The position numbers and the translations under genes are program-made. From Porphyra umbilicalis (Eukaryota > Rhodophyta > Bangiophyceae > Bangiales > Bangiaceae): a stretch of DNA of 64,000 nt. Where the stretch lies: positions 223,467-287,466 of the forward strand of contig KV918814.1 of NCBI GenBank assembly GCA_002049455.2. Direction: 5' to 3'. The notes under the pieces are model-generated. The model searched no databases. It was not told the origin of the DNA and was given only the letters and a program-made list of their open reading frames with translations. Below, piece by piece: positions 22,403 through 32,903 of the stretch (position 1 is its first letter; the number at the start of each line of letters is the position of its first letter).

Positions 22403-25400
22403 TCATCCCCGTCGCCTCTTGACGGTTGCAAACGCGCCGCCGAGGCGCTTGGATTTGGGTGGCGGGCGCTTGACCGGCCGCGCTTTCACCGTCGCCACCG
22501 CCGCCGCCGGCGCCGCCTTGGCCGTTCCAGCCGCCTTGCCCCCCCCCCCACGCGGCGAAAGCCTCGCTGGGCGGGCGCCGCCGCCGCGGCTAGGGGCCCC
22601 ACCCCCCCTCTGGGTCTGAGCTGTCCTCCTCGTCGGCCGCGCGCACGACCCGCGGGACGGCCACCCGCCGGGGGTCGTTGAAAGCGCGGATGACCCCCGC
22701 CTTTGCCGGATCCGTACTCGTGTTGACGTGCGTCGACGCGCCGTCGCCGGCGGCACACAGGTAGTCGGTGACCGCCTGCGTTTCGGCAACGTCCGCGCGG
22801 GCGGCGGCGTCGGGGGGTAGGAGGCCCCCGGGGTCGGTAGCGTCGCCGCCGTCGTCCGAGCCGCTGCCGGCGGCGCGCACGGCGCCGCCATGGCCGTTGC
22901 CGCCGCCGCCGTCTCCATCGTCGTCACCGTCGGTGACGACCCGGCGGCGGCGGCGGCGGCGGTGGGTGGCGGGAGGGGGAGTGCCACCGGGTGGCGACGG
23001 CGACGACGGCGACGACGGGGGGGTGGACGCGACACTGTCGACTTCGCCTATTGACGGGGGCGGCGACGCGGCCGGCGCAGGGGCGGGCGCAAACCGCACG
23101 CGGGCAGCCGGCAAGCCGCCCCCCCCCCCCGCTGACCCCCCTCCTCGTCCGAGCTGCCCGCCTCTGCCTGGTCTGGCCGGATTTCCACCAGCTCAGGGAC
23201 CGCCTCGGGGGGCAGGTGGAGGCGGCGGACGGGGGGCGGGCGCGCCGCAACGGCTGCCGCCGCCGTCGCCGCAGTGGGCCCCACCACATTCGACACCCCG
23301 ACGAGCGTGGAGAGGTACTCTTGCGTGGACAGCGGCTCGGCCGTGGCAGCCCCGACGGCGGGCGACCCCGCAGCGGCGGGGGTAACCGAGCCAAACGGGG
23401 CCGCGGCGGCGGCGCCACCCCCACCCACGGCGCCCGCCACCGTGGCGGCCGCCGCGGCGACCTCGCCCGCCCCCCGGATGCCGAGCCCCTCAGCGGCGAG
23501 GGAGAAGAGCGCCGCGCACCCGACACGGTCCGTACCGACGGCCGCCTGGTTTGGGTCGTCGAGCACCGTCACGGAGAGCTGCTGCTTGGTCAGCTGCCGC
23601 TGGTACTGGTACTCCTCCACGGTGCACGCGGTGAGGAGGCGGTAGACTTTGACTTTCCGCCGCTGCCCGAGGCGGTACGCCCGGTCCTGCGCTTGTAAGT
23701 CGTGGCTCGGATTCCACGAAATGTCAAACAGGATGACCCGCGACGCGGCCGTCACCGACAGGCCGACGCCGCCAGCCTTGGTCGACATGAGGAGGACGAG
23801 CACCGTTGGGTCTGTGTTGAACTTGTCGACGAGCTCCTGGCGGCTCTCCGTCTTGACCCGCCCCGTGAGCGTCAAAAATTTGTACTGCTGGCCGGTGAGG
23901 AAGTTGGCGAGGCAGTCGAGGAGCCGCACCTTTTCCGAAAAGATGATCGTCTTGTGCTTGTCCCGCCGGAAACGGTCGAGGAGGAAGGACACGGACCGCA
24001 TCTTGGCGCAGTAGGCCTTGTCCGTTTGGTAGAGAAAGTCCCCGTGGGACGGGGCGCCGGCAACCACGTGGCCGCCGCCGCCATGGCCGCCGCCGCCGCC
24101 GCCGCCGTCGTCGTGCGCGCCCGCATCGTCATTGGCGGGCGGCGGGTTGAGGTGGGGAATGCCCGGGAAGAGGTAGGCACACAGGGCGCGGTCGCGGGCT
24201 TGCCCCTCGGGCGTATCCTCCGCCTTTGGCCGCAACAGCAGCACGTGGTCGGCGAGGCGCATCGCCGACCCGACCGCCAAAAAGGTGATGCAGTAGGGAC
24301 ACGCGTCGCACGCCCCTCCCCCGTGCTTGGCATTGTGCAGCGTCACCCAGAGCGGGGACCGCGCCAGCTCCTCGGGCGTCCCCGGGTGGGTGTAGCAGCA
24401 GCTGCCGCGCCCGCGGTCCGACCCGCAGTCGCACGGCTCCTTGCCCCGCCGCAGCAGCTCCACGTCGTACATGGTGAGGAAGCGGCGGTAGGCGCCGGCT
24501 TGCACCCCCCCGGCGCCATGCGCATACTAAACACGTGGTCGTCCTTGCCAAACAGCCGATCCTCAATCAACGCCTTGTCCCGTCGGAGCATGAAGCGCGC
24601 GAGGAGGCGGTTGCGGAGGCGCACCACCGCCCGCCGGCCAGCGGCCTGCACGGGCGGCGGCGCGCCCGCCGCCCGCCCCGCCGTGATGGCGTGCTCGTAG
24701 CGCTTGGCAAAGTCCTTCCACTCGGGCCACCGCCCGTTGCGCACGAGGAGGGAGAGGAGGGTGTGGAGTTCCCGCAAGTTGTTTTGCACGGGCGTGCCCG
24801 TCAGCCCGTACCGCAGGCGCACGTGCGCGAGGTCGACGGTGAGCGCCGCGTACGCCTTGGCCGTGTGGTTTTTGACGCGGTGCACCTCGTCGAGGAGGAG
24901 GAGCGCCCAGCGGACGCCCCGAAACCACTCGATGCGCTGCACGAGCGCCTCGTAGCCGACGAGGAGGACGTCCAGGGCGCCCGCCCGGAGGCGCATCTCA
25001 ATCGTCGCCTCGGCCGCGCGCGTGTAGGCGGCGACGCGGAGGGGCGTCCACACCGCCAACTCCCGCCGCCAATTGTCGCGCACGGAGAGGGGCACGACCA
25101 GCAGCGCCACGTGCTTGCCGCTCGGGCGCGCCCACGTGGCCCGCGCGGCGCGCGCCGCGGGGGGGTACGCGCCGAGGGCGGCGGCGAGGAAGACGGCGGC
25201 CATGACCGTCTTGCCGAGGCCCATGTCGTCGGCCAAGAGGCCCCCAACGCCCTGCGCGTGGAGGCCATAGAGGAAGGACACGCCCTCCCGCTGGTAGGGG
25301 AAGAGGAAGCCATTGACGCGGGCGGGCACGTACGTCAGGGGGGTGGGGGGGGGGCGGCGCCCGCCGCCGCCCCGCCGCCGTCGCCGCCCCCCCGCGCCGC

Positions 25401-26642
25401 CACGTCGGGCGCTCCGAGCGGCAGCGGCCACGCCGTCGACACCCCGTCCACGCCAGACACGGCTTTGCGGAGGCGGGGGTACGGGTAGTCGCCCCCGCGG
25501 GGGGTGTATAGGTCCCACTCAGTCGCCTCCGCGGCGGCGGCGGCGGCGGGCGCCGTGCCGTTGCCGCCGCCCGCGGCGCGCCACCGCCGCCCGCCCGCGT
25601 CGGCGGCCGTGCCGCGCCCGCCACCGCCGCCGCCGCCGCCGCCCGTCGTCGCCGCGCGCTGGCCGCGGCGCGTCGCCGTCTGGGGTGCAGCGTCTTGGCG
25701 CCCTAATGCCGCCGCCACAGACGCCGCCGCCGCCGCGTCGGCAACCTCCTCCTCCCCCCCGTCCGACGAGGAGGAGGACGCATCGGGTACCTCCTGGTAC
25801 GCACCCCGCTCGTCCCGCGCCTGCTGCCGCGCGACCGCGTCGAGCGCCGCCGTGTCGGCGGCGGTGCGGTCCGGGTCGACCATCGCCGCCGCAATCTGCT
25901 CTGCAGTAAACGCGTACGCCCCGTGCGGCGGCGGCAACGACGACGCGTCCGTGTCGCTGCCGGCGGCGGCAGCGGCGGCCGCCGCCGCGGCCGCCGCCGA
26001 CGCGCCGCCGGCCGTCGCCCGGCCGCCGCCACGCGCACGGCGGCCGCGGGCCCCAGACCCCGTCCCGGCGGCATCCCACGCCGCCGCCGCCCGCCGGCGT
26101 CGTGGCGGCGACGCCCGCACCGCCGGGGTGCCACCACCCCCCGGTGACGGCGGCAGCGTCTCGGCGTCGCTGTCCATGGCCCCGGGGCCGCCGCCGCCGC
26201 CGCCGCCGCCACCGCCGCCGCCGCCCGGCGGCGTCGGCGGCAGCGTCTCATCATCGCTGGCCGCCGCCCCCCCGACGCTGTTGCCACTGCCGCTGCTGCT
26301 GCCGCCGCCGCCGCCGCCGCCGCCACCCAGCGGCGTCGGCGGCACCGTGTCCGCGTCGCTGTCGGCGGGGGGGGGCGGGCCGCGCGTGCGCGCGGGCCGC
26401 CGCCCGGCGCGGGGGGGAGGTGGCGGCGCCGTGCTCGTGTCGCTGCTACCCGAGCCGCCCCCCGCGGCGGCGGTCGTCGTCCACGCGCCGGCGGCGGCGT
26501 GGCGCGCGAGCGCGGCGGCGGTGAGGGGGGCCGGCCCGCCGCCGGCGGCGGGCGGGGGGGAGGGGGGCGCCGCCCCGCCGTCGTCCGTGTCGTCAGACGA
26601 GTCAAAGCCGAGGAGGGCGTCGAGGGCGGGGGGGAGGACCAT
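22403..26642 (-). CDS. SNF2-family ATPase (Rad54/ERCC6-like)
   Basis: About 1410 residues. ATP-driven DNA translocase of helicase superfamily 2, expected in the nucleus for chromatin remodelling or repair. The N-terminal 440 residues are disordered (SDSDADTVPPTP-type acidic Ser repeats and polyGly/Ala). Motif I is LADDMGLGKT (about 25220), Ia VVPLSVRDNW, II LLLLDEVHRVKN (DEVH instead of the usual DEAH), III LTGTPVQNN, then a Cys-rich insert (CDCGSDRGRGSCC, CDACPYC) between the lobes, IV KTIIFSEKVRLLDC, V STKAGGVGLSVTAA, and VI QAQDRAYRLGQ (23680-23710). The C-terminus is a basic tail ending VKRRRG. Frames change at C/G runs near 25338-25350, 24506-24513, 23120-23130 and 22541-22610, probable sequence errors. 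Start at ATG 26642-26640. Subfamily assignment (ERCC6/ERCC6L versus Rad54) is uncertain. Confidence 0.85.
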
Positions 26643-27297
26643 GGTAGACGGGGAGAGGGGACGAGGGACTTTGAAAGGAGATGGGAGGGGGGGGGGCGGG
26701 GGTTTGGGAAGGGAACCAGCGGCGGCCGACGGGGACGCGCGACGGCGCCGGTGCACCCCAAACGGACGTGAGCTTGGCAGACGGTAGAGGTTGTCGTGCG
26801 GGTGGCGCGAAGCGACCGCCGTGGCTGGGTGCGGGATCGGTTGCACAGGTGAGCAAGTCGTGGAATTGTTCCGTCGGAAATGTGTGAGCCAAAGTAGACC
26901 CCGCAATATCTTGTTAGCTGGTCATGAGACTCGCGACATCGAGTGACGTTCAAACCGCCCCAGTCACCACATGTCTTCTCCCCCTTTGGCATCGCGCCTT
27001 TGAATGGAGACCTTTCCCCCTTTGGCTTTTTCTCCTTGACGCTGCTTCCCCTCGAGTTTTTTCTCCTTGACGCTGCTTCTCCCTGCAGTCATCTGGCTGT
27101 GTTGTTTCGGGTCGTTGTCGTCGGACTTTCCGTGTGTGCGCCGCTTGGTGGGCAAACCGGTCGTCTGTTGTCGTGCGCCCCTGCCACGCCGTCGTCGCGC
27201 GCTGGCCGGCGGCGCTCCCGCTGGTGTTGGTCTCCCACACTAGGGCTGGTCTTTCAAGGGCCTGCATCCCCTTCCACCCAGCACAGCGCGTACCAGC
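26643..27297. promoter_or_regulatory. Divergent promoter region between SNF2 and SPT small-subunit genes
   Basis: The two genes start head-to-head 655 bases apart, so this spacer must hold both promoters. The half near 27000 is pyrimidine-rich on the plus strand and carries repeats (see 26981-27079). No clear TATA box is seen. Confidence 0.5.
26981..27079 (+). repeat. Tandem promoter repeats
   Basis: CCCCTTTGGC occurs at 26981-26990 and 27017-27026. A 21-base unit TTTTCTCCTTGACGCTGCTTC occurs at 27028-27048 and 27059-27079 (period 31). They lie 220-320 bases upstream of the SPT small-subunit start and may be transcription-factor sites or a short duplication. Confidence 0.75.
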
Positions 27298-27865
27298 ATG
27301 TCGTCGGTGCGCCAACGGCGGGGCGGCGGGCTGCCGCCCGACGAGGGCGGCGCGTTGCCGGGCACGGTAACCTCGGACGAGGCGGACGACGCCGCCACTG
27401 CATCGTTGCCCGTTCGGGTGGCCCGCCAGTGCTGGGGCCACCTGGTCGTACTGTACGTGGTGCCTGGTTGGTTTTTCGCACTCGGCTACATCGTGGATGG
27501 TCTGCGCGTCTTGCGCTGCCTGTTTCGCGCGTCGGCATCCCTTGGTGCGGGTCTTGTTCCCATGCACTCAGGCGCTGACACGGTTTGCATTGCTTCGTGC
27601 TCTGGTCGCTGTTGGTGCGTCCGCTCTCTCGTGTGTCCCGCGTTCTTGTCCGGGCGTGGCGGTGTGCTCCCCCTCTTCGCTCTTGCCTGCTTCCTTCCCA
27701 CCGTCCTTTAGAAAGTACCGGTACGACCTCCATACCGCCCTGTACATGCTCGACCCGTGGGAGCGCGCGCTCTTCAATACCGTCCTCATCTTCATCCTCG
27801 CGTGGTCGGCGCGGCTGGCGGCAGCGTCGTTCTTTGGCAGCGGCCACGGTGCCGCGTCGCAATGA
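27298..27865 (+). CDS. Serine palmitoyltransferase small subunit (ssSPT-like), one intron
   Basis: Joined exons 27298-27452 and 27712-27865 give 102 residues. SPT small subunits are tiny ER membrane proteins that bind and activate the LCB1/LCB2 enzyme, the first step of sphingolipid synthesis. The hallmark is TALYMLDPWERALFNT (in exon 2), nearly the animal and plant consensus LYMLEPWER..FN, followed by one hydrophobic segment VLIFILAWSARLAAASFF. Exon 1 adds a disordered head and an aromatic lead-in (ARQCWGHLVVL). The donor GTACGT at 27453 and acceptor CTTTAG ending at 27711 preserve frame (phase 2) and place exon 1 directly before KYRYDLHTALYML, as in other family members. Reading through the intron would give an unrelated tail. 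Exon 2 recognition is strong; the exact exon 1 is inferred. Confidence 0.8.
27453..27711 (+). other. Inferred intron of the ssSPT gene
   Basis: 259 bases, GTACGTGG...TCCTTTAG, with a pyrimidine-rich 3' end. Removing it joins a family-like N-terminal lead to the diagnostic LYMLDPWER exon. Not verified by transcripts. Confidence 0.7.
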
Positions 27866-28410
27866 GTGAGCGCGGGGTGGTGCCACAAGGATGTCGAACG
27901 ATGAAACCAGTGGAGGTGTACATTTTGTTGTCCTGCGGGCGTGGTGGGGACCGCGTGTGTGAGATGTCAGCTTTCTTCATGAGCCCATCGCGTACAAGGT
28001 GGCATGCGACAGGGGTGCGCCGCCGTCAGAAGATGGACCACACGCCTTCTCTTTCCCGCCAGTGGCGTGCCCAACCTGCGCGTGCCAGCGAGCTCAGTCT
28101 CCAAGCGACCACAAGCATCCAGGGAAAACACCTCACCGTGACACACAACCAAGGGTACCAAGACGCGAGAGAAAAACACAAACACCACCAGTCCAAGACA
28201 ACAGAACAAAGGGATTTCGCGCCGCACAGTCACGGAAAGAAACGAAACGAAAACCACACCCAAAAAGAGAGACAGCCCCGAGCGCCCCGCACCACCCCGC
28301 ACGCATCCTCCGCATCGCAGACCCGCTCTGAAATCCCCCCCACAGCGCACCCGCTGGCGCAACAACCACGCGGCGGATGCGGTCCCGCGCCGCCCCCCTG
28401 TGTCCGCCCT
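27866..28410. other. Intergenic between convergent genes
   Basis: The spacer between the ssSPT and acetyl-CoA synthetase 3' ends is A-rich on the plus strand from 28130 to 28280 (many AAACGAAAC-type runs). Read on the minus strand this is a T-rich 3' untranslated region of the synthetase gene. No gene seen. Confidence 0.45.
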
Positions 28411-30816
28411 TCACTTGCCGTACCCCTCCAGCAAGTCGGCCAGCACCCCCGGGTCGGCGAGGGTGGACACGTCGCCGAGGTCCCCCCCCCCCCCCCCCCC
28501 CCGCAATCTTGCGCAGCAGGCGCCGCAGGATTTTGCCGCTGCGGGTCTTTGGCAGCCCCCGCGCGCCGACCCAGTGCATCGTCTCAATGCGCGCAATTGG
28601 CCCGATGCGCGACCGCACGCCCGCCGCAATCGCCGCGCGGAGGGCGTCCGAGCCGACGACGCCCGGCATGAGGACGACAAAGGCGTAGACGGCTTGGCCC
28701 GTCACCTCGTGGGGCACCCCCACGACCGCCGCTTCGGCAATGCCCGCCACGCCCACAATGGCCGACTCGACTTCGGCAGTGCCGAGGAGGTGCCCCGACA
28801 CGTTGAGCACATCGTCCGTGCGGCCAGTCAGCCACAGGTGGCCGTCTGCGTCGCGCCGCGCGCCGTCGCCAGTCATGTAGTAGCCCGGGAAGCGGGTAAA
28901 GTAGGTTGCCTCCATCCGCGCGTGGTCGCCCATGAGCGTCCGCAACGCCGACGGCCACGGGGCAGCGAGGACGAGGTGGCCCGAGCCCTCCCCCTCCACA
29001 ACGTTGCCCCCATCGTCGAGCAGCGCAGGCACAATGCCGAGGTGCGGCAGCTGCGCGGCGCCGGGCTTGAGGTCCAACCCGGCCACGGGCAGCGGCGCCA
29101 CGACGTGCGCGCCCGTCTCGGTTTGCCAGTACGAGTCGACGACGGCCGCGCGGCGGTTGCCAACGACCGTGTGGTACCAGTCCCACGCTTCGGGGTTGAT
29201 CGGCTCGCCGACCGAGCCGAGGATTTTGAGGCTGGACCTGTCGTGGGCGGTCACAAACGCGTCGCCTGACCGCTTGAGCGACCGCAACGCCGTCGGGGCG
29301 GTGTAGATGGCCGTGACGCCGTATTTGGCCACAATCGCCCACAGGCGGCCGGCGTCGGGGTAGGTGGGGATGCCCTCAAAGATCACCTGGGTGGCCCTGT
29401 TGAGCAACGGCCCGTACGTGACGTACGTGTGGCCCTGTGAGTCGCAATGAGGGTTTCAACAGCAGCAAGACACGGCATCCGAGCCACGCGGGGAGCACCA
29501 CAAGCAACCAACGTAGCGTATGAGGTTGTCTGCCATAGAGCTACTGCATGCTCCGCCGCCGACCTCGAGGCGCGTGGCACCACCTCGACGGTCCAACACG
29601 GCGGCGCCCAATCCCGCCCGTACAGCGCGACACGCCTGTGTCGGCATCGTACAGCACGCCAGTCCACCCCCCCGCCTCTCGCCTCTAGCGCCCCCCCCCC
29701 TCCCCCCCCAGAGCAGAAAGCACCGCGCGTACCGTAATCCACCCGCAGTCGGCGGTGCAGAAAAAGACGTCCCCCGTCTGGTAGTTGAACGAGTACTTGA
29801 ACGTCGTGGCCGAGCCAACCATGTACCCCCCCACGGTGTGCACAATGCCCTTGGGCGCCCCCGTGCTGCCGCTCGTAAACAGGCAAAAGAGCGGATCCTC
29901 CGCGTCGACCCACACCACCTCACACGTGTCGGGGTGCCCCCGCAGGGCATCGTCCCACCACACGTCCCGCCCCGGCGTCATGGGCACGGGCGGCCCGCCG
30001 GTGCGGCCACTCGCCACCACCACCTGCGTCCGCACCGTGTGGCCGTGCTCGGTCGCGCAAATGGCGACCGCCTCATCCGCCACGCCCTTCAAGTCAATCC
30101 ACTTGCCGCCCCGCCCGACGCCGTCGCACGTGACCATCACCGCCGCGCGCGCAATGGCGAGGCGCCCCGCGAGGGCGGCGGGGGAAAACCCCCCAAACAC
30201 CACCGAGTGCACCGCGCCGATGCGGGCGGCGGCGAGCATCACGGTCGGCAGCTCGACGCCCATTGGCATGTAGGTGACGACCGCGTCGCCCCGCCCCACG
30301 CCCGCCGCCCGCAGCGCGTGGGCGGTGCGGCACACGTCGGCGAGCAGCTGCGCGTACGTGACGGCCCGCGCGCGCCCGTCGTCGGGGTCGTTAGGCTCAA
30401 AGTAAAAGGCGACCGTGTCGCCCCCGCCCGCCGCCACGTGCACGTCGAGGGCGTTGTAGCAAATGTTGGTTTGGCCGCCCTTCCAAAAGTGGGTAAAGAC
30501 GGGGCCCGCCCGCGGGTCAAAGTTCCACGCGATGGCCGGCGCGTCGGCGGGCCACGGCTTGTGCCAGTGGAACTGCCGCGCAATGGACGACCAAAAGGTG
30601 GCGGGGTCCGCCACGGAGCGGGCATACGTTTCTTTGTAGGCGGCCAGGGAGGGCAGGTGGTGGGGCGTGGATTCCAGGTAGGCCGACGGCACGGGCACCG
30701 AGGTGGGGGGGGGGGGGGGGGGCGGGGGGGAGCGGGGTGCCAGCCTTGGATACTTCGGCGGCGCCGGGGGGGGCCGCCGTCGCCGCAGCGTCAACGGGGG
30801 TGGTCGTGTTGGGCAT
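28411..30816 (-). CDS. ACS: Acetyl-CoA synthetase (AMP-forming), one intron
   Basis: About 700 residues, normal for the family. Converts acetate, ATP and CoA to acetyl-CoA, supplying lipid synthesis and histone acetylation. Exon 1 is 30816-29733 and exon 2 is 29434-28411. Motifs in order: the N-terminal ACS domain (ATFWSSIARQFHWHKPW), A3 loop LFTSGSTGAPKGIVH (about 29850), A5 YWQTETG, A7 MTGDGA, A8 LTGRTDDVLNVSGHLLGT, and A10 LPKTRSGKILRR with the catalytic, acetylatable Lys. It ends DLGDVSTLADP. The splice joins CGWIT to GHTYVTYGPL exactly as in homologues. Frame breaks fall in a G run near 30703-30728 and a C run at 28488-28502, so sequence error is likely. Start at ATG 30816-30814; a cytosolic form is likely, since only a short disordered head precedes the domain. 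Confidence 0.93.
29435..29732 (-). other. ACS: Intron of the acetyl-CoA synthetase gene
   Basis: 298 bases with donor GTACGC (29732 downwards) and acceptor CTCACAG ending at 29435. Phase 0. Homology on both sides fixes it precisely. Confidence 0.9.
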
Positions 30817-31096
30817 GGTGAAGGGATGGGGGGAGGGGGGCGCGTCGATGGGGAGGGAGAGGCAATGACCGGGTGATGCGGGCGGAGCACCACCGCGGTG
30901 GCCAGCGCGTCGCGCGGACAGCGCCGGTGGGATCCACTCTCGCTCGAACCAGACACACCAATGCGCGCTCGCGCCGGACACAACGAAGCGCGCCCGCGCT
31001 CTTGGCGGTGGGGAGGACGCTCTCCGCGTGACCTGCCAACAGCCGGGGTGATCCGCGGATTGATTCGCCACAACTCGCATCAACTGCTGCCAAGAA

Positions 31097-31478
31097 TAGG
31101 GATGCACACGACGCCCCTATTTCGGGGGCGTCAGGGGCGCGCGACGGATAAGACGCCTTACTGACGCCCCATTAGGCAGCCAAAACGCCCTCACGACGCC
31201 CCAAGTAGCACCCTCAATATTCACAATATGAGCCAAGTGGCACCCATACTTTGCTTTCATAAGTCATTTTTGTGTCAAGACTGGGTGCCTGTCCCCAACC
31301 AAGGTGCACAGCCGCCACCTGCTGAACTACGTAGACCCCCATGAACACTTTCTCTTCGCGACGCCTTGCTGACGCCCTTTTGAGTTGGGGCGTTAGGGGC
31401 GCACGACGCCCAAATGACGCCCTAGTGACGCCCTTAACGACGCTCTTAACGACGCCCCGGGCGTTCTGAGCAACCCTA
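31097..31478. mobile_element. hAT-type MITE, 382 bp
   Basis: The termini TAGGGATGCACACGACGCCC and, on the reverse strand, TAGGGTTGCTCAGAACGCCC share 14 of 20 bases. A perfect 8-bp duplication GCCAAGAA flanks them at 31089-31096 and 31479-31486. Subterminal GACGCC/GGCGTC repeats are dense, as in elements A and B. There is no coding capacity. It lies 280 bases upstream of the acetyl-CoA synthetase start, so it may influence that promoter. Confidence 0.9.
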
Positions 31479-31486
31479 GCCAAGAA

Positions 31487-32159
31487 CACAGCAAGCAAAC
31501 CAACAAGTAAGTGCAAGCCTCCGCCCCACCCGCTTCCGCACATGCATGAGCACTCGACGCCCTCCCTTTCCGGGTCGCGCGGGGTCGGCGGGGGGCTGTG
31601 GGAGCGCCCCCGGCCGGTGCCGACCTGCCCGGCCGCCCCTCCCGTTTCGACTCCGTCATGAGCGCAACAGGCCCCTGTCTTGGTGTCGTCGGCTGCCGCG
31701 TTACTCGTCGGCTGTCGACGCGTCGCCGACGGTCTGCCGCGCAGGGCGGCGGCGCCGCCGCGACGCTGCCGCCGCAGCCCCGCGGCGCGCCCGCCCCGCC
31801 GCCCCCGCGGCTGCTTTTTGATTGAGGGGTCTGCACTTGGTCGGCCGCCACCCACATGGCCCTGGCCGTACCGTCTCCCGTGTGGGTGGGTGTGGGCGTC
31901 TGCGAGGGTGTTTGGACGCCGACCGGGCTGACGGTGGTGGTGCGGTCGACGGCGGCGAGTGGCTGACGTGCCCCTTGCTCCGCCCGCACCTGCCCCGCTC
32001 CGGCCTCACTTGGTCGATAGCCCCCCCGCTCATCCCCCCGCTCCGTCGGTGGGACTTTGGCTCAGTGACCGACGTGTGCCAGCTCTTCCCTGGCCCATCC
32101 TCCTTCCCTCCCTCTCCTCCCGCCGCACGTGTTGCGGCTGCCCCCCTGCTCCCGGCGCC
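31487..32159. other. Upstream region of a secreted-protein gene
   Basis: GC-rich spacer without recognisable coding sequence; the last 100 bases are pyrimidine-rich and probably form the leader and promoter of the gene at 32160. Confidence 0.4.
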
Positions 32160-32903
32160 ATGGTCGCTCTCTGCGCCCCCCGGTCGGTGCTGGCGTGCGT
32201 GCTGCTTTCCCTCGGGTTGGTGGTGGTGGCGGCCTCCCCCGCGACGGCGTGGCGGCTGTCCTCGTTCCTGCCGACGCTCGTGCGCGCCCAAGCGCCGGCC
32301 GGTGCGTGCGCGCCGCCCAACGCCAGGTCCAACTGGTACGCGACGATGCGCGTGCAAAACAAACGCAGCCACACCGTCACGGTGTGCACAACCAAGACGG
32401 ACGGGGGCAACCTGCGGCAGGTGGCGACGATCTCCCCCGGCACGACCAGGACCTTCAACCGCTTTTCCATCTACCACTACCCCTGCGTGTTTTTGATGGA
32501 GCGCTCCCACTGTGAGGGCATGGCGCTCGGCACCTTTTCCCCGCAGCGGTCTGGCGCCAGCAAGTCGCTTGTGCTGGCGCCGTCGGCGCCCGCGCACCAG
32601 TCGACAACGACGGAGGCGCGGCGGGCGGAGCAGACCAAGTCGCGGTCGGACGCGTCCAAGTTTTGCAAGTGCGAGCAGCTGCCGCCGGCCGGCCAGTGCT
32701 TGGACGAGCTCCCACGGCCGGGCGAGTGCCACATCCGCGACTGCGTGGCTGGCTACCGGTGCACCGACGCGGGCACGCTCAACTGTGTGCGGACGACCAA
32801 GGAGTTTTTCCTAAAGTGCAACGGGCGGCGGTCGGGCAACAAGTGCCTCGATTGCGAGCGCGTCGACAAGGAGTTTGAGATGGTCCAGTACATCAGCAAC
32901 TAG
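32160..32903 (+). CDS. Secreted Cys-rich protein
   Basis: 247 residues, uninterrupted. Residues 1-30 form a classic signal peptide (VLACVLLSLGLVVVAA then SPATA). The mature part has two regions. Residues about 48-125 have four Cys and a beta-rich look (NWYATMRVQNKRSHTVTVC, FSIYHYPCVFL). After a Ser/Thr/Ala linker, residues about 168-240 have a dense Cys pattern (KFCKCEQLPP, GECHIRDCVAGYRC, KCLDCERVDKEF). Even Cys number and export suggest disulphides. I do not recognise a named family; it is possibly a cell-wall or extracellular protein. Start at ATG 32160, the only one giving the signal peptide at the N-terminus. Confidence 0.75.
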   Translation: MVALCAPRSVLACVLLSLGLVVVAASPATAWRLSSFLPTLVRAQAPAGACAPPNARSNWYATMRVQNKRSHTVTVCTTKTDGGNLRQVATISPGTTRTFNRFSIYHYPCVFLMERSHCEGMALGTFSPQRSGASKSLVLAPSAPAHQSTTTEARRAEQTKSRSDASKFCKCEQLPPAGQCLDELPRPGECHIRDCVAGYRCTDAGTLNCVRTTKEFFLKCNGRRSGNKCLDCERVDKEFEMVQYISN

